Assembly (NCBI RefSeq): GCF_946404925.1 | Contig: NZ_CAMJFM010000006.1 | Coordinates: forward strand, 1-64,000 | Source of the DNA: an uncultured Prevotella sp. | Lineage (GTDB): Bacteria > Bacteroidota > Bacteroidia > Bacteroidales > Bacteroidaceae | DNA length: 64,000 nucleotides | Direction: 5' to 3' | Part shown: in pieces, positions 1 to 10,100 of the stretch | How the letters are laid out: every line of letters starts with the position of its first letter | Position numbering within the stretch: position 1 is the stretch's first letter | Program-made: the position numbers and the translations under genes | Notes under the pieces: model-generated | The model's input: only the letters and a program-made list of their open reading frames with translations | Told to the model about the DNA's origin: nothing | Database searches by the model: none

Positions 1-76
1 GCAAAGTTGAATTCGTTGATAGTCATAATCTTAATATTATTAATAATGTGAAAAAACTTCTATTTAATTGCGCTTG

Positions 77-84
77 CAAAATTA
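77..84 (-). promoter_or_regulatory. promoter -7 box facing left out of the window
   Basis: The reverse strand reads TAATTTTG, a match to the Bacteroidetes -7 consensus TAnnTTTG. No matching TTTG box is obvious about 20 bases upstream. It points toward base 1, so it probably serves a gene outside the window. Bases 1-188 contain no gene that I can support. Confidence 0.4.
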
Positions 85-93
85 CTAAAAAAT

Positions 94-117
94 CATTGAA
101 CATTGACCATTGACCAT
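94..117. repeat. heptamer tandem repeat
   Basis: About three and a half units of a 7-base repeat (CATTGAC, first copy CATTGAA) lie downstream of radA. It resembles the other 7-8-base tandem repeats found between genes in this window. Confidence 0.6.
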
Positions 118-188
118 AGAATATTTAGCGTTTTTTTGCGCTGAATTATCAATTATGTAAGCAGAATGGGCAAAACAGTAGCAAATTG

Positions 189-1589
189 TTATCCAAAGAT
201 TGCACGTAGCGCCTCTTCCACCTTTCGCACTGGATGCAGATTGATCTTGAATTTCTTACGGTCGAAACCCTGCAGATTGTACTTGGGGATAATCATATCC
301 GTGAATCCGAGTTTCTCAGCCTCTGCGATGCGTTGCTCGATGCGATTGATGGGGCGAACCTCACCACTCAAGCCCACCTCGCCAGCCATACACCAACCTG
401 CCTCGATAGGTGTGTCGACATTCGATGAGAGCACAGCTGCTATCACACTCAGGTCCATCGCAAGGTCAGTAACTCTCAGGCCTCCTGCGATGTTAACAAA
501 CACATCCTTCTGAGCCAGTTTAAAGCCCACGCGCTTCTCGAGCACGGCCAGCAGCATGTTGAGGCGGCGCTGGTCGAAACCTGTGGCCGAACGCTGTGGC
601 GTGCCATAGGCGGCAGTTGACACAAGTGCCTGAGTTTCAACGAGGAAGGGGCGAATGCCTTCGATGGCAGAGGTGATGGCGATGCCAGAAAGGCCTTCGC
701 GATCTTGCGTCAAAAGCAACTCTGATGGGTTCGATACTTGTCGCAATCCGTTTTGCAACATCTCGTAGATGCCAAGCTCTGCAGTAGAGCCAAAGCGGTT
801 TTTGATGGAGCGCAGAATACGGTACATATAGTGCTGGTCGCCCTCAAACTGGATGACGGTATCCACTATGTGCTCCAGAATCTTTGGTCCTGCCAAGGTG
901 CCCTCCTTGGTGATGTGACCAATCAAGATGACGGGTACACCGCTGGTCTTGGCAAAGCGCAACAATGCTGAGGCACACTCGCGCACTTGGGCGATAGAGC
1001 CAGCACTCGACTCTACATCTTCAGTAGAAATCGTCTGGATAGAGTCGATAACTATCAACTCTGGTTGCACCTCTTTAATCTGGTCGAAAATAGCTTCGAG
1101 CGAGTTTTCAGTAAGGAGCATGAAGTTTTCATTCCCCCCACCTATGCGCTCTGCACGCATTTTGAGCTGGTGGGCGCTTTCCTCGCCTGAGACGTAGAGA
1201 ATCTTCTTCTCGGGCATGTTCAGCATGGTTTGCAGCGAGAGGGTAGACTTTCCGATACCAGGTTCGCCACCAAGCAGCACGATGCTACCTGGAACCAATC
1301 CTCCACCAAGCACACGATTCAACTCGGCATCGTGCATATCGATGCGAGGGTCGTCGTGACTCGAAATCTCGTGTAGACGTAAAACTCTGCCAGCGTTCAA
1401 TGCTGATGATTGGGCTGATGAGCCTTTGCTCAGACCGCCCCTTGTAGCAGCTACCTTAGCTGGCGAGCTGGCTGCAATCTTTATCTCCTTAAACGTGTTC
1501 CACTGCCCACAAGCGGGGCATTTTCCTACCCACTTGGGCGACTCTTGTCCGCAGTTGGTACAAACGTATGCTGTTTTATCTTTTGCCAT
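189..1589 (-). CDS. radA: DNA repair protein RadA (Sms)
   Basis: Cytoplasmic RecA-like ATPase of the RadA/Sms family, which helps process branched recombination intermediates. The 466-aa product has the usual family length and layout: a C4 zinc finger (C10, C13, C24, C27), a Walker A motif GGEPGIGKST at 107-116, the RadA-specific KNRFG motif near residue 262, and a C-terminal Lon-protease-like domain without the Lon serine. The ATG is preceded by a TACCTTTG -7 box whose last base is only 8 bases away, so the leader must be very short. It is divergent from the lipoprotein gene at 1728, with an inverted repeat between them. Confidence 0.97.
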   Translation of the reverse strand: MAKDKTAYVCTNCGQESPKWVGKCPACGQWNTFKEIKIAASSPAKVAATRGGLSKGSSAQSSALNAGRVLRLHEISSHDDPRIDMHDAELNRVLGGGLVPGSIVLLGGEPGIGKSTLSLQTMLNMPEKKILYVSGEESAHQLKMRAERIGGGNENFMLLTENSLEAIFDQIKEVQPELIVIDSIQTISTEDVESSAGSIAQVRECASALLRFAKTSGVPVILIGHITKEGTLAGPKILEHIVDTVIQFEGDQHYMYRILRSIKNRFGSTAELGIYEMLQNGLRQVSNPSELLLTQDREGLSGIAITSAIEGIRPFLVETQALVSTAAYGTPQRSATGFDQRRLNMLLAVLEKRVGFKLAQKDVFVNIAGGLRVTDLAMDLSVIAAVLSSNVDTPIEAGWCMAGEVGLSGEVRPINRIEQRIAEAEKLGFTDMIIPKYNLQGFDRKKFKINLHPVRKVEEALRAIFG

Positions 1590-1597
1590 AATGATTG

Positions 1598-1605
1598 CAA
1601 AGGTA
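1598..1605 (-). promoter_or_regulatory. radA promoter -7 box
   Basis: Reverse strand TACCTTTG. The expected upstream TTTG position falls inside the inverted repeat at 1625-1701 and is not a match. The radA ATG follows within 9 bases, so the transcript would be nearly leaderless. Confidence 0.6.
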
Positions 1606-1624
1606 CGAAAAGCTATAATAATAG

Positions 1625-1701
1625 CCTACGGATTATGTGGATTTTACGAATTTTTAAGCATCCGGAATAAAATAATCCGTATAATCCGTACAATCCGTAG
1701 G
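1625..1701. repeat. 9-base-period inverted repeat (TACGGATT type)
   Basis: The left arm begins CCTACGGATT and carries three degenerate units at 9-base spacing. The right arm is three AATCCGT units ending CCGTAGG, and a short unrelated loop separates them. Both neighbouring genes point away from it and their -7 boxes lie 20 and 10 bases from its ends, so this copy cannot be a simple transcription terminator. Confidence 0.85.
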
Positions 1702-1711
1702 AAAAAATAAC

Positions 1712-1719
1712 TACCTTTG
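1712..1719 (+). promoter_or_regulatory. promoter -7 box of the lipoprotein gene
   Basis: TACCTTTG, 8 bases before the ATG at 1728. The -33 position falls in the adjacent inverted repeat and shows no TTTG. Confidence 0.6.
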
Positions 1720-1727
1720 CACGCGAT

Positions 1728-2645
1728 ATGAAGAAGATAGTACTGATATTTGCAACGATATTATTAATCGTAGGGTGCGGACAATCGTACGAAGAAAGCA
1801 AGCGCCTCACTCGTGAGCAGCGTTTGAAGTTGTGGCGTGAGGATTCGGCTGCACTTAAAATTGCCGTTATGCCCACACTCGATTGTCTGCCCGTATTCGT
1901 GGCTAAGGAGCGCCAGATGTTTGATACAGCTGTCGACATCCGCCTGAAGCGCTATAAGGCCCAGATGGATATCGACACCGCATTGATAAGAAACCGTGTT
2001 GAAGGTGCCATCACCGACTTGGTGAGAGCCGAGAAGATGATAAAGGAAGGCACACCCCTGCGATATGCTGCTGCCACCAACGCCTATTGGTTGATGGTGA
2101 GTCAGCGCCAACTGCGTATCACCAACTTCAAGCATCTCGACGATAAGATGCTGGCCATGACGCGCTACTCGGCCACCGACTTGCTGGGCGATCTGGCTGT
2201 AGATAGTGCCAAGCTGGCTCCAGAGCGCGTGTTCCGTATCCAGATAAACGATGTGAACATCCGTCTGAAGATGCTCGAGAACAACGAGATGGACGCCATG
2301 CTGCTTACTGAGCCCCAGGCATCGCAAGCAGTAGCCAGGAAAAATCCCGTGTTGCTCGACACCCGTAAGGAGGATATCCAGTTGGGCGCACTCGTGTTCC
2401 GTACCAAGAATATGGGCGACAAAGCACGCCAGCACCAGATGGAGGTGTTTATGAAGGGATACAAGCAGGCTTGCGACTCGATTAATCACTTTGGTGTGAC
2501 CCACTACAAACAGATACTCAAGAAGTACTATGGGCTGAACGAGCAAACCATCAAGTCACTCCCCGATTCGCTCAAGTTCACCTATCAGGCACCAAGACAG
2601 AAAGACATAGACCGTGCCAAACGCTGGCTGGAAAAGAAGAAGTAA
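1728..2645 (+). CDS. periplasmic-binding-protein-like lipoprotein
   Basis: A 305-aa protein with a lipoprotein signal (lipobox IVGC, acylated Cys at about 17), so it is predicted to be membrane-anchored on the periplasmic side. The body resembles SsuA/THI5/NMT1-type solute-binding proteins: an N-terminal strand with MPTLDCLPVF and a later TEPQASQA segment. No ABC permease or ATPase gene is near, which is odd for a transport binding protein, so the ligand is unknown and a sensory role is possible. It is probably co-transcribed with the TPR gene that starts 4 bases after its stop. Confidence 0.7.
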   Translation: MKKIVLIFATILLIVGCGQSYEESKRLTREQRLKLWREDSAALKIAVMPTLDCLPVFVAKERQMFDTAVDIRLKRYKAQMDIDTALIRNRVEGAITDLVRAEKMIKEGTPLRYAAATNAYWLMVSQRQLRITNFKHLDDKMLAMTRYSATDLLGDLAVDSAKLAPERVFRIQINDVNIRLKMLENNEMDAMLLTEPQASQAVARKNPVLLDTRKEDIQLGALVFRTKNMGDKARQHQMEVFMKGYKQACDSINHFGVTHYKQILKKYYGLNEQTIKSLPDSLKFTYQAPRQKDIDRAKRWLEKKK

Positions 2646-2649
2646 ACAC

Positions 2650-4800
2650 ATGAAACAGGATAAAGCACTGAACGATATATACGATTATCTGACAGAAAGG
2701 GCACTTAACGGTGCCATTCTGCGTATGGAGAATTATCTGGCCATCAATCCGCACCAGATAAACTCCGACCGACTTTTTGCCATCAAGACCGATTATCAGG
2801 TGATGAAGGACTATTGGCGCAAGGGTTTCAAAGACACCCAGCTATCACAGCAATACGACAAGTTGCTGCGTCGCATGTATGTACTCTATGCCAACGTGTC
2901 GACCAACGCACGAGTGCTGCATTCGCCATTCCTCGCATCGCTGTTTATGCGCGATCATCTCAGTCCTCGCGATTGGTCGGTACAGGTGTTGAGAGAGCAG
3001 TTGGAGGCGTTTGTCTCTGACATTGCGATGCTCGATCTTGAGCCAGCTCACACCTCACAGGAACGTCGTAAGGAGCTGTATCGCCAGCATCACCAGATGA
3101 TGGGCGATGTCTTTGCCCACATCCTTACATCGGATGTGTGGACAGATGGCCAAGGCGAAGAGATGCAGCAGTTGCTCTTATCGCCCACCGTTGATTCTGT
3201 CGATCAGCAGATTATCATCAGCGCCATCACATTGGCTGCGATGAATTGTTTCGATATGGTGAAGTTCCGCACATTGATGAGCGTCTATCAGCAGAGTAGC
3301 GACGAATATGTGCGCCAGCGTGCATTCGTGGGTTGGGTGCTTGCCATCGACGATGAGGTGCACACCAGCCTTTTCCCAGAGATGAAGGAGCTGGTGAACA
3401 AGGCTCTTGAAGACCCCAAATGCGGAGAGGAACTGGCTGAGCTACAGAAGCAGATTTACTACTGTATGAGTGCCGAGGAAGATCGCGACATGATACAGAA
3501 GGAGATTATGCCCGACCTGATTAACAATCAATACAACATCGCTCGCGATGGTGTGCTGGAACAGGACGAGGAGAGTGTGCTCAACGACATCCTTAATCCA
3601 GATGCTGAAGAGAAGAATATCGAGAAGGTAGAGTCAAGTTTTCGTCGTATGATCGACATGCAGAAACAGGGTTCGGATATCTACTTCGGAGGCTTTGCGC
3701 AGATGAAGCGATTCCCCTTCTTCAACGAGATATCCAACTGGTTTACACCTTTCTATAAGGATCACCCAGGTGTGGCCTTGTTGCGCGAGAGGTTTGGCGA
3801 TATCAAATTCCTGAATGGCATTTTGGATTATGGCCCATTCTGCAACAGCGATAAATACTCGTTCTTACTGGCCTTCGAGAGTGTGCTGAGTCAGATACCA
3901 GAGAACGTTCGTGAGATGCTGAATCGTGGTGAGGCACAGATGGTGCAGAAGATGAATGCTGAAGAGATGATGACTCCAACCTTTATCCGCAGACTCTATC
4001 TGCAGGATTTGTACCGTTTCTTCCGCTTGTTCCCCCAGCGTGGCGACTTCCGCAACTTCTTCTCGTTCGAAATGTCGGAGTGCTTGTTCTTCCACGATTC
4101 GCTCTTCTTGTTTACCAAACTCCAGGATCAGTTCTACGATGTCATCTGTTTTCTCATTAAGCGCAATCGTTGTGGTGATGCCCGCAAAGTGGTGGAGTGC
4201 TACGAAGACGAGAAGTACTATAATTACGACTTCTATATGCTGAATGCCTTTCTGGGCAGAGGGCCTGAGATGTGCTACCGCCGTGCGCTGGAGCTGAACC
4301 CTGATAGCGAACGTGCTAAGTGGGGCTTGGCCAAGGAGCTGTTTAGAATGGGTAGATACGAGGGCGCTCTCGACCTTTACAGTCAGCTGGTGGAACTCAA
4401 TCCTGATAAGAAATCCTATCAGCTTAACAAGTCGGTATGTCTCACCAATCTGCGTCGCTACGATGAGGCCGAACAGATATTGTTCCGCCTTAACTACGAG
4501 GATCCTGATAATCTGAATGTGGCTCGTGTGTTGGCATGGGCACTTACTTGCGATAGCAAATTCGAGCAGGCAGGACGCTTGTACGACCAACTAATGGCTG
4601 TAGAGAATCCACCTGAAGGCGATATGCTTAACTGCGGATTCTATCTGTGGTTTACGGGTAAGATTGACGAGGCGGCAAGCTGCTTCCGTTCTTGTGGCCA
4701 GAATGTTTACGACCAGATCAAGAACGAGGCTTATCTGCTCAACAAAAACAATATTATCGAAGAAGAAATCAAGATGATGTTCGACTTGATTGGCGTCTGA
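2650..4800 (+). CDS. TPR-repeat protein of unknown function
   Basis: A soluble, acidic protein of about 716 aa with no signal peptide or membrane segment. The C-terminal third (about 530-700) holds tetratricopeptide-like helices, for example ELNPDSERAKWGLAKELF followed by GALDLYSQLVELNPDKKSY, a typical protein-binding scaffold. The N-terminal two thirds is helical and not recognised. I chose the ATG at 2650, 4 bases after the preceding stop, over an in-frame ATG at 2614 inside that gene. Its last 32 bases overlap the end of the convergent acyltransferase gene. Confidence 0.75.
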   Translation: MKQDKALNDIYDYLTERALNGAILRMENYLAINPHQINSDRLFAIKTDYQVMKDYWRKGFKDTQLSQQYDKLLRRMYVLYANVSTNARVLHSPFLASLFMRDHLSPRDWSVQVLREQLEAFVSDIAMLDLEPAHTSQERRKELYRQHHQMMGDVFAHILTSDVWTDGQGEEMQQLLLSPTVDSVDQQIIISAITLAAMNCFDMVKFRTLMSVYQQSSDEYVRQRAFVGWVLAIDDEVHTSLFPEMKELVNKALEDPKCGEELAELQKQIYYCMSAEEDRDMIQKEIMPDLINNQYNIARDGVLEQDEESVLNDILNPDAEEKNIEKVESSFRRMIDMQKQGSDIYFGGFAQMKRFPFFNEISNWFTPFYKDHPGVALLRERFGDIKFLNGILDYGPFCNSDKYSFLLAFESVLSQIPENVREMLNRGEAQMVQKMNAEEMMTPTFIRRLYLQDLYRFFRLFPQRGDFRNFFSFEMSECLFFHDSLFLFTKLQDQFYDVICFLIKRNRCGDARKVVECYEDEKYYNYDFYMLNAFLGRGPEMCYRRALELNPDSERAKWGLAKELFRMGRYEGALDLYSQLVELNPDKKSYQLNKSVCLTNLRRYDEAEQILFRLNYEDPDNLNVARVLAWALTCDSKFEQAGRLYDQLMAVENPPEGDMLNCGFYLWFTGKIDEAASCFRSCGQNVYDQIKNEAYLLNKNNIIEEEIKMMFDLIGV

Positions 4801-5899
4801 GCTTCCATCGCTCCACCAACCAGGTTCCTGCCAACGGTATACCTACGCCAGCTATGGTGTAGAGTACCCAGAATGCATCCTCTTGCGAGTGCTCGTGTAT
4901 CACCATGTGGCAACCTATCTGCTGCATGTCCAGTCCGTAATACCATATCTTTATCAGGCTCACCACCTTGTAGGCCACAATGTGAAATATAAAAATGTTC
5001 AGCGTGTGGTCGCCCGTATACACCAGGAATCGCTTCAGCCAGTTCTCCTTCTTGTCCAGCAGCATACTGATGTTGTACGTCATCAAGAATCCCAACAGCG
5101 CAGGTACTGGTAGCGATAGGAACTGGGTGTAGCTCGATCGCCAGTTCATGTTGGCGGTCAGATAATACGAGAAGGCATATACGATGGCACCAAACACAAT
5201 GCTTGTCCAGATGATGGCGTAATAGCGCTTGATGAGGGCGTTGTAACTCTCAGCATATTGGCGGAAGATGAATCCACAACCAAAGAAGAAACAGCCCATC
5301 ATGTCGCGATAGCCACCCTGTACCAGCGTAATCACCTTCAGCCCCTCGTAGGTTTTCCATCCGCAGAGCAATAGCATAATCACGCAGATGAGGTAGGGGA
5401 TGGCCTTCTTCCATTTCTCCCTACGTATGCTGCTATCTAACACCTTATATATAATAAGGTATAGGATGCTGGCTACAAACAATCCACGGAAGAACCAGAA
5501 TGCACCACACAGGAACTGGTCGTAACCACCCATGGCGGTAAAAATGTTCCATAGGTTCTGTTGTATCTGGTGCCAACTGTAGGGGTGGGTCACGCCACCC
5601 ATCTCGTTGCCATATGTCTCGTTCAGCACACCTATCTTGAACATCAGATTGTGCAGCGCCAGGAATATCACGCTCCATTTCACAAATGGCACGTAGAGCC
5701 CCTTTATGCGTTTCTTCACGAAGGTAGCCTCGTCGTGCAGGTACTTCAGCGAGAAGAAGTAGCCCGCCGTGATAAAGAACAGGGGCATGTGGAACTCAAA
5801 GATGAATTTGCACAACCATCCTGGAGCTTCTGCGTGGGCTATCACCATCAGGATGATGGCTATACCCTTACTGATTGATATCACGGTGTTTCTGTTCAT
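4769..5899 (-). CDS. acyltransferase family 3 membrane protein
   Basis: A 376-aa multi-spanning inner-membrane protein of the acyltransferase-3 family (OafA/NodX-like), which usually transfers acetyl or succinyl groups to surface sugars. Visible family marks are the first segment ISKGIAIILMVIAHAE with the conserved His, and FEFHMPLFFITAGYFF after it, followed by about nine more hydrophobic spans. It follows the phospholipase D gene by 9 bases and is last in the kdsA operon, which suggests a cell-envelope substrate. The actual acceptor cannot be read from the sequence. Confidence 0.85.
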   Translation of the reverse strand: MNRNTVISISKGIAIILMVIAHAEAPGWLCKFIFEFHMPLFFITAGYFFSLKYLHDEATFVKKRIKGLYVPFVKWSVIFLALHNLMFKIGVLNETYGNEMGGVTHPYSWHQIQQNLWNIFTAMGGYDQFLCGAFWFFRGLFVASILYLIIYKVLDSSIRREKWKKAIPYLICVIMLLLCGWKTYEGLKVITLVQGGYRDMMGCFFFGCGFIFRQYAESYNALIKRYYAIIWTSIVFGAIVYAFSYYLTANMNWRSSYTQFLSLPVPALLGFLMTYNISMLLDKKENWLKRFLVYTGDHTLNIFIFHIVAYKVVSLIKIWYYGLDMQQIGCHMVIHEHSQEDAFWVLYTIAGVGIPLAGTWLVERWKLRRQSSRTSS

Positions 5900-5908
5900 G
5901 GGCTTATA

Positions 5909-7147
5909 TTATAAGAAAGGTGAAAGCAAATGGGCGAACCATCCACGGAACTTCTGCCAACCCGTACGGAACTTGTCCCATTCCTCCTTGGTCAGCTTTA
6001 CGCTCTTCTGGGTGTCGCGCATAAACATATTATTCAGTTCCTGCGTTATCTTCTTGTTCACTATCAGTGCATTCACTTCGTAGTCGAATCGCAGACTGCG
6101 GGCATCCAGGTTGGTGCTGCCCACGGTGCAGAACTTATCGTCCACCATCATGATCTTCGAGTGGTGGAATCCTGGCTGATAAAGCCAGATGTTGGCCCCC
6201 TTCTTCATCAGCTTGTGCACATTGTAGTACACACAGTCTGGTGTCAAGGGTATATCGCTTTTGGCTGATACCAGTATGTCAACCTTCACTCCACGCTTGA
6301 TGGCGCGATGTATCGCCTTCTTCACTGATGGTGTCAGGGTGAAGTAGGGGTTGATGATCTTGACAGAATCCTGTGCATCGTCGAGGGCCGCGATGTAGAA
6401 CTGACGCATAATCTTGTTGGTCTTGTTGGGCTCACGATTGGCTATACCCACCATCATGTCGCCCTTCGCCTCGCCACGATAGTATTTTGGATTCAGCAGT
6501 TGCTCCTTGGTTGTCTTCTGCCAGATGCGGGCAAAGATGTCCTGAAGCTCATTTACCACTGGGCCTTCGATTCTGCAATGCATGTCGCGCCATTCGCCCA
6601 CCTGTTCTGTGCCCACTATGTAGTAGTCGGCCACGTTCATACCGCCTGTATAGGCTATGTGTCCGTCAATCACTACTATCTTGCGGTGGTCGCGAGGCCA
6701 GATGTGGTTTACCCAAGGAAAGCGCACGGGGTCAAACTCGTGTATGTCGATGCTATCCTCACGCAAACTCTGTATGTGATGCTTCTTCAAGGGACGGTTG
6801 TTCGAGTCGTTTCCGAATCCATCGAACAGGGCTCGCACTTCCACACCCTCCTTACGCTTCTCGCGCAGAATGTCGAACAGCAGCGATGCTATCGAGTCGT
6901 TGCGGAAGTTAAAGTATTCCAGGTGCACACTGCTCTTGGCTTGGCGTATGTCCTCAAACATCATGTCGAACTTCTGCTTGCCCGACATAATCAGCTTCAC
7001 GTCATTATGCTGATAGAAGTGTATGCCCACATCCTGCATCTGGCTCACTATCAGCGAGTCGCTTGTCTGGGCTTGTGCTATTAGAGAAATCAGCAGGAAT
7101 AGCATGGTGACTATTCCTGACTGATGATATTGTTTCCTGATAATCAT
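5909..7147 (-). CDS. cls: cardiolipin synthase-like phospholipase D protein
   Basis: A 412-aa member of the phospholipase D superfamily with the two HxKxxxxD motifs of cardiolipin synthases: HRKIVVIDGHIAYTGGMN near residue 155 and HHSKIMMVDDKFCTVGSTN near 325. In Bacteroidales such enzymes condense phosphatidylglycerol into cardiolipin. The N terminus (MLFLLISLIAQAQ region) looks like a signal peptide and not the two spans common in ClsA, so it may act at the outer face of the inner membrane. Its ATG overlaps the stop of the upstream regulator as ATGA, a sign of translational coupling. Confidence 0.88.
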   Translation of the reverse strand: MIIRKQYHQSGIVTMLFLLISLIAQAQTSDSLIVSQMQDVGIHFYQHNDVKLIMSGKQKFDMMFEDIRQAKSSVHLEYFNFRNDSIASLLFDILREKRKEGVEVRALFDGFGNDSNNRPLKKHHIQSLREDSIDIHEFDPVRFPWVNHIWPRDHRKIVVIDGHIAYTGGMNVADYYIVGTEQVGEWRDMHCRIEGPVVNELQDIFARIWQKTTKEQLLNPKYYRGEAKGDMMVGIANREPNKTNKIMRQFYIAALDDAQDSVKIINPYFTLTPSVKKAIHRAIKRGVKVDILVSAKSDIPLTPDCVYYNVHKLMKKGANIWLYQPGFHHSKIMMVDDKFCTVGSTNLDARSLRFDYEVNALIVNKKITQELNNMFMRDTQKSVKLTKEEWDKFRTGWQKFRGWFAHLLSPFL

Positions 7148-10100
7148 TTACGATGTTGCAATCTGTATTCGAGTGGCGTCATACCAAACTTCTCCTTGAA
7201 GATGTTGATGAAGTTCTCGGCTGTCATAAATCCTATGTTCGATGCCAACTCACTCATGTTAATATTTGTACGTTTCAGCAGTATGCAGGCATGTTTCAGT
7301 CGCATGTCTCTTACCAGCTCAGCTGGCGTCTTGTTGGTCAGGCTGCGCACGCGGTGGAAGAATGGTACACGGCCCATACCCATCGCATTGGCCATCTCCT
7401 CCAGACTGATCTGTCCGCGGCTCATGTTCTGCAGTACGTATTGCTCAATGTTCTTCAGCAACTGGCGATCCATGGCGTCAACCATCGAGTAGTCGTTGCC
7501 TCCGCCTTCCTCGTCATCGTCCGATGCCTTGATACCCTCAGGCAGGTTGCTGGTCATGGTCTGACTGCGTGGGTTCTTCACCACAGCAGTGTCTACCTTG
7601 CTCATTGGGTCGTCAGCACTTATCTCAGCCAGAGCGGTGGTATCTATCTCGCCAGCGTCCATGGTCTCCGATGCGGTGGTCATACTGCTGCTGCGTCCCT
7701 CCAGGCGTCGTGTCTCAGCACCCTCAATCAGGTCGCTGTCCACCTGTACGGCACCCAGACCCAGTACTTTGTTGAATCGCATGGTGGCCTCCTGCATGTT
7801 GAATGGCTTGGCCAGATAGTCATCTGCACTCAGGGTGATGTTCTTCGAGCGCATATCCTGTGGTGTCAGCACGGTGTCGGTCATCAGTATGAACTTCATG
7901 TTCTGTGTCACGTAGTTGGTCTTCAACTGGTTACACAGGTCACTACCCGTCATACCAAACATCTCCTGCTTACAAACTACCAGGTCGCACTTCATCTGCT
8001 CCAGATCCTCAGCAGCCTTCTCAATGTCGTTATATATGTGGAAGTTGTATACATACTTCAGTCGTGCAGCAGCAAACTCCAGGAACTCCTCGTTGTCGTC
8101 GATCATGATAACGGTGAACCTTGCTGTTGGCGAGTCGATGGCTGCACGCGATTGTGTGGTCTCTGTGGTCAGCACCTCGCTGGCTATCTCTGGCAGCTCT
8201 ATCTCGCCCTTGTTGTTCATCTGCAGGCGATCCTGAACATTGTTCTTGGCGCGCTCCTCTGGGTGTTCCAGATTCATCTGCATATCAGCCACACGGGTGA
8301 TGATTTGCAGCATCTGCGAGTGGAGGGCGTTCAGCTGCTCCTTCTCCTCCAGCGATTTCTCCTTCTCCGAGAGGTTTCCTATGATAGATGTCATGCGGGC
8401 CATAGGCTGGCGCAGGTCATCACTGGCTGCCTTGATCTCCTCGCGCTGCAGTTTCAGCTCCTTGATCACAGCCTCTTTTCTGTGCTTGATGGCCTTCAGC
8501 TGTTTCAGTCCAATGCGCCAGAAGTAGATAATCACTACAAATACGATGACGTAGGCAGTTATCATCCACCACGACAACAGGAAGTGGCGCTCTACTGATA
8601 TCTCCAGCACGCGCTCCTGATTACTTACAGCTCCCTCAGCATTGATGGCCTTTACGTGCAGCACGTAGTTACCTGCCTTCAGGTTGTTGAATGTCACACC
8701 GTGAGTCAGGGCGTCACCATTGCGCCAGTCCTCATCGCGACCTTCCATCCAGTACATAAACTGCAGGCGTTCGCTCTGGTTGTAGTTACCAGCAGCAAAC
8801 TTGATGGTAAATGTATTCTGGTTGTGACTCAGGTCTATGCGGCTGGTCTCGTTCAGCGATTGGCTCAGTATCACCTTGCCATGATACTCGTGTCCTGCCA
8901 GCACCTCTTCCTCGCCTATAAACAGCTGTGTCAGCATCACGCGTGGCAGGTCTTCCTTCTCAGCCCCAGCTCTGTGCAGCACCCAGTTCACACCGTATAG
9001 CCCGCCCAGCAGTACCTCGCCATCCTGCTTGGTCAGTATCGAACCCGTGTTGAACTCGTTACTCTGCAGTCCGTCAGCGGTGGTGTAGTTATACAGACCA
9101 TAGTTGTTTGAACTCTCCTCGTGGTTACGCTGGATGACGATACGGCTCACACCTCGACTGGTGGTTACCCAGATGCCGTGGTTCTTGTCCTCAGCTATAC
9201 CGCAGATGTTGTTGTTACACAATCCCTGCTTCTCTGTCAGGTAGTCCAGCTCGTCTGTCTCCAGGTTCAGTATGTTCAGTCCCTCGCGCGTACCTACCCA
9301 TATCAGTCCTCGCGAATCCTGGAATATCTGTGTAATATAGTTGTTGGTAAAGCTCTTCAGGTTGGATTTGTTTCCTGTATACACTTTCTTTTCTGTGGTC
9401 GATAGGTTCAGGATGATCAGTCCCTCGCTGGTTCCTATCAGCAGATTATTCTCTGAGGCATCTTGCTTGTAGAACAGACAGTTGATGCTGTTGGTGCTCA
9501 GTTTTCCGTTCTCGCGCGTGTAGCTCGAGAATGAGTTCATTCTTGGGTTGTACACCTGCAGTCCGCCATTGGTGGCTATCCACAGGTTACCTATCTTATC
9601 TGTAGTCAGCGCGTTAATGTGGTCGTCGATGATGGTGCGCACGCTGTCTCTGGCCACCGAGTAGATGGTCGATACACCGTTCTTGATGCGAGTCAGTCCG
9701 TTGCGCTTCGAACCAATCCAGATGCTACCATCAGGCGTATTGCTCATGCACGATACCTTGAGGCTGGCCAATGGACCGTTGTATCCTATCACACCCTTGT
9801 CGCTGGTACCATACCATATCGAGCCGTCAGCATGCTGGGCCATGGCGGTCACGTCGCCTATCAGGTCCGATCCAAATCGGTAGATGTACTTACCCGTATA
9901 GGCCACACCCGATTTCTCGGTTCCCACCCACAGCAGTCCTGTATTGTCCATATACAGACTCTGTATGCTCACGTTGTCTGTTATCAGCTGTTTCTCGTTG
10001 ATGTTTCTTGGCTGTACAGGTTCTATCTCGTGGGTGTTCAGATCCATGTGCATCAGTCCCAGCTGGTCCGATCCAATCCAGATGCCGCTGGCATCGCCTG

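Noticed and set aside
7153..8598. A 481-codon open frame on the plus strand
   Set aside because: It is antisense to the HTCS-like regulator, has a His/Leu/Val-rich composition typical of reverse-strand shadows, and has no promoter of its own.
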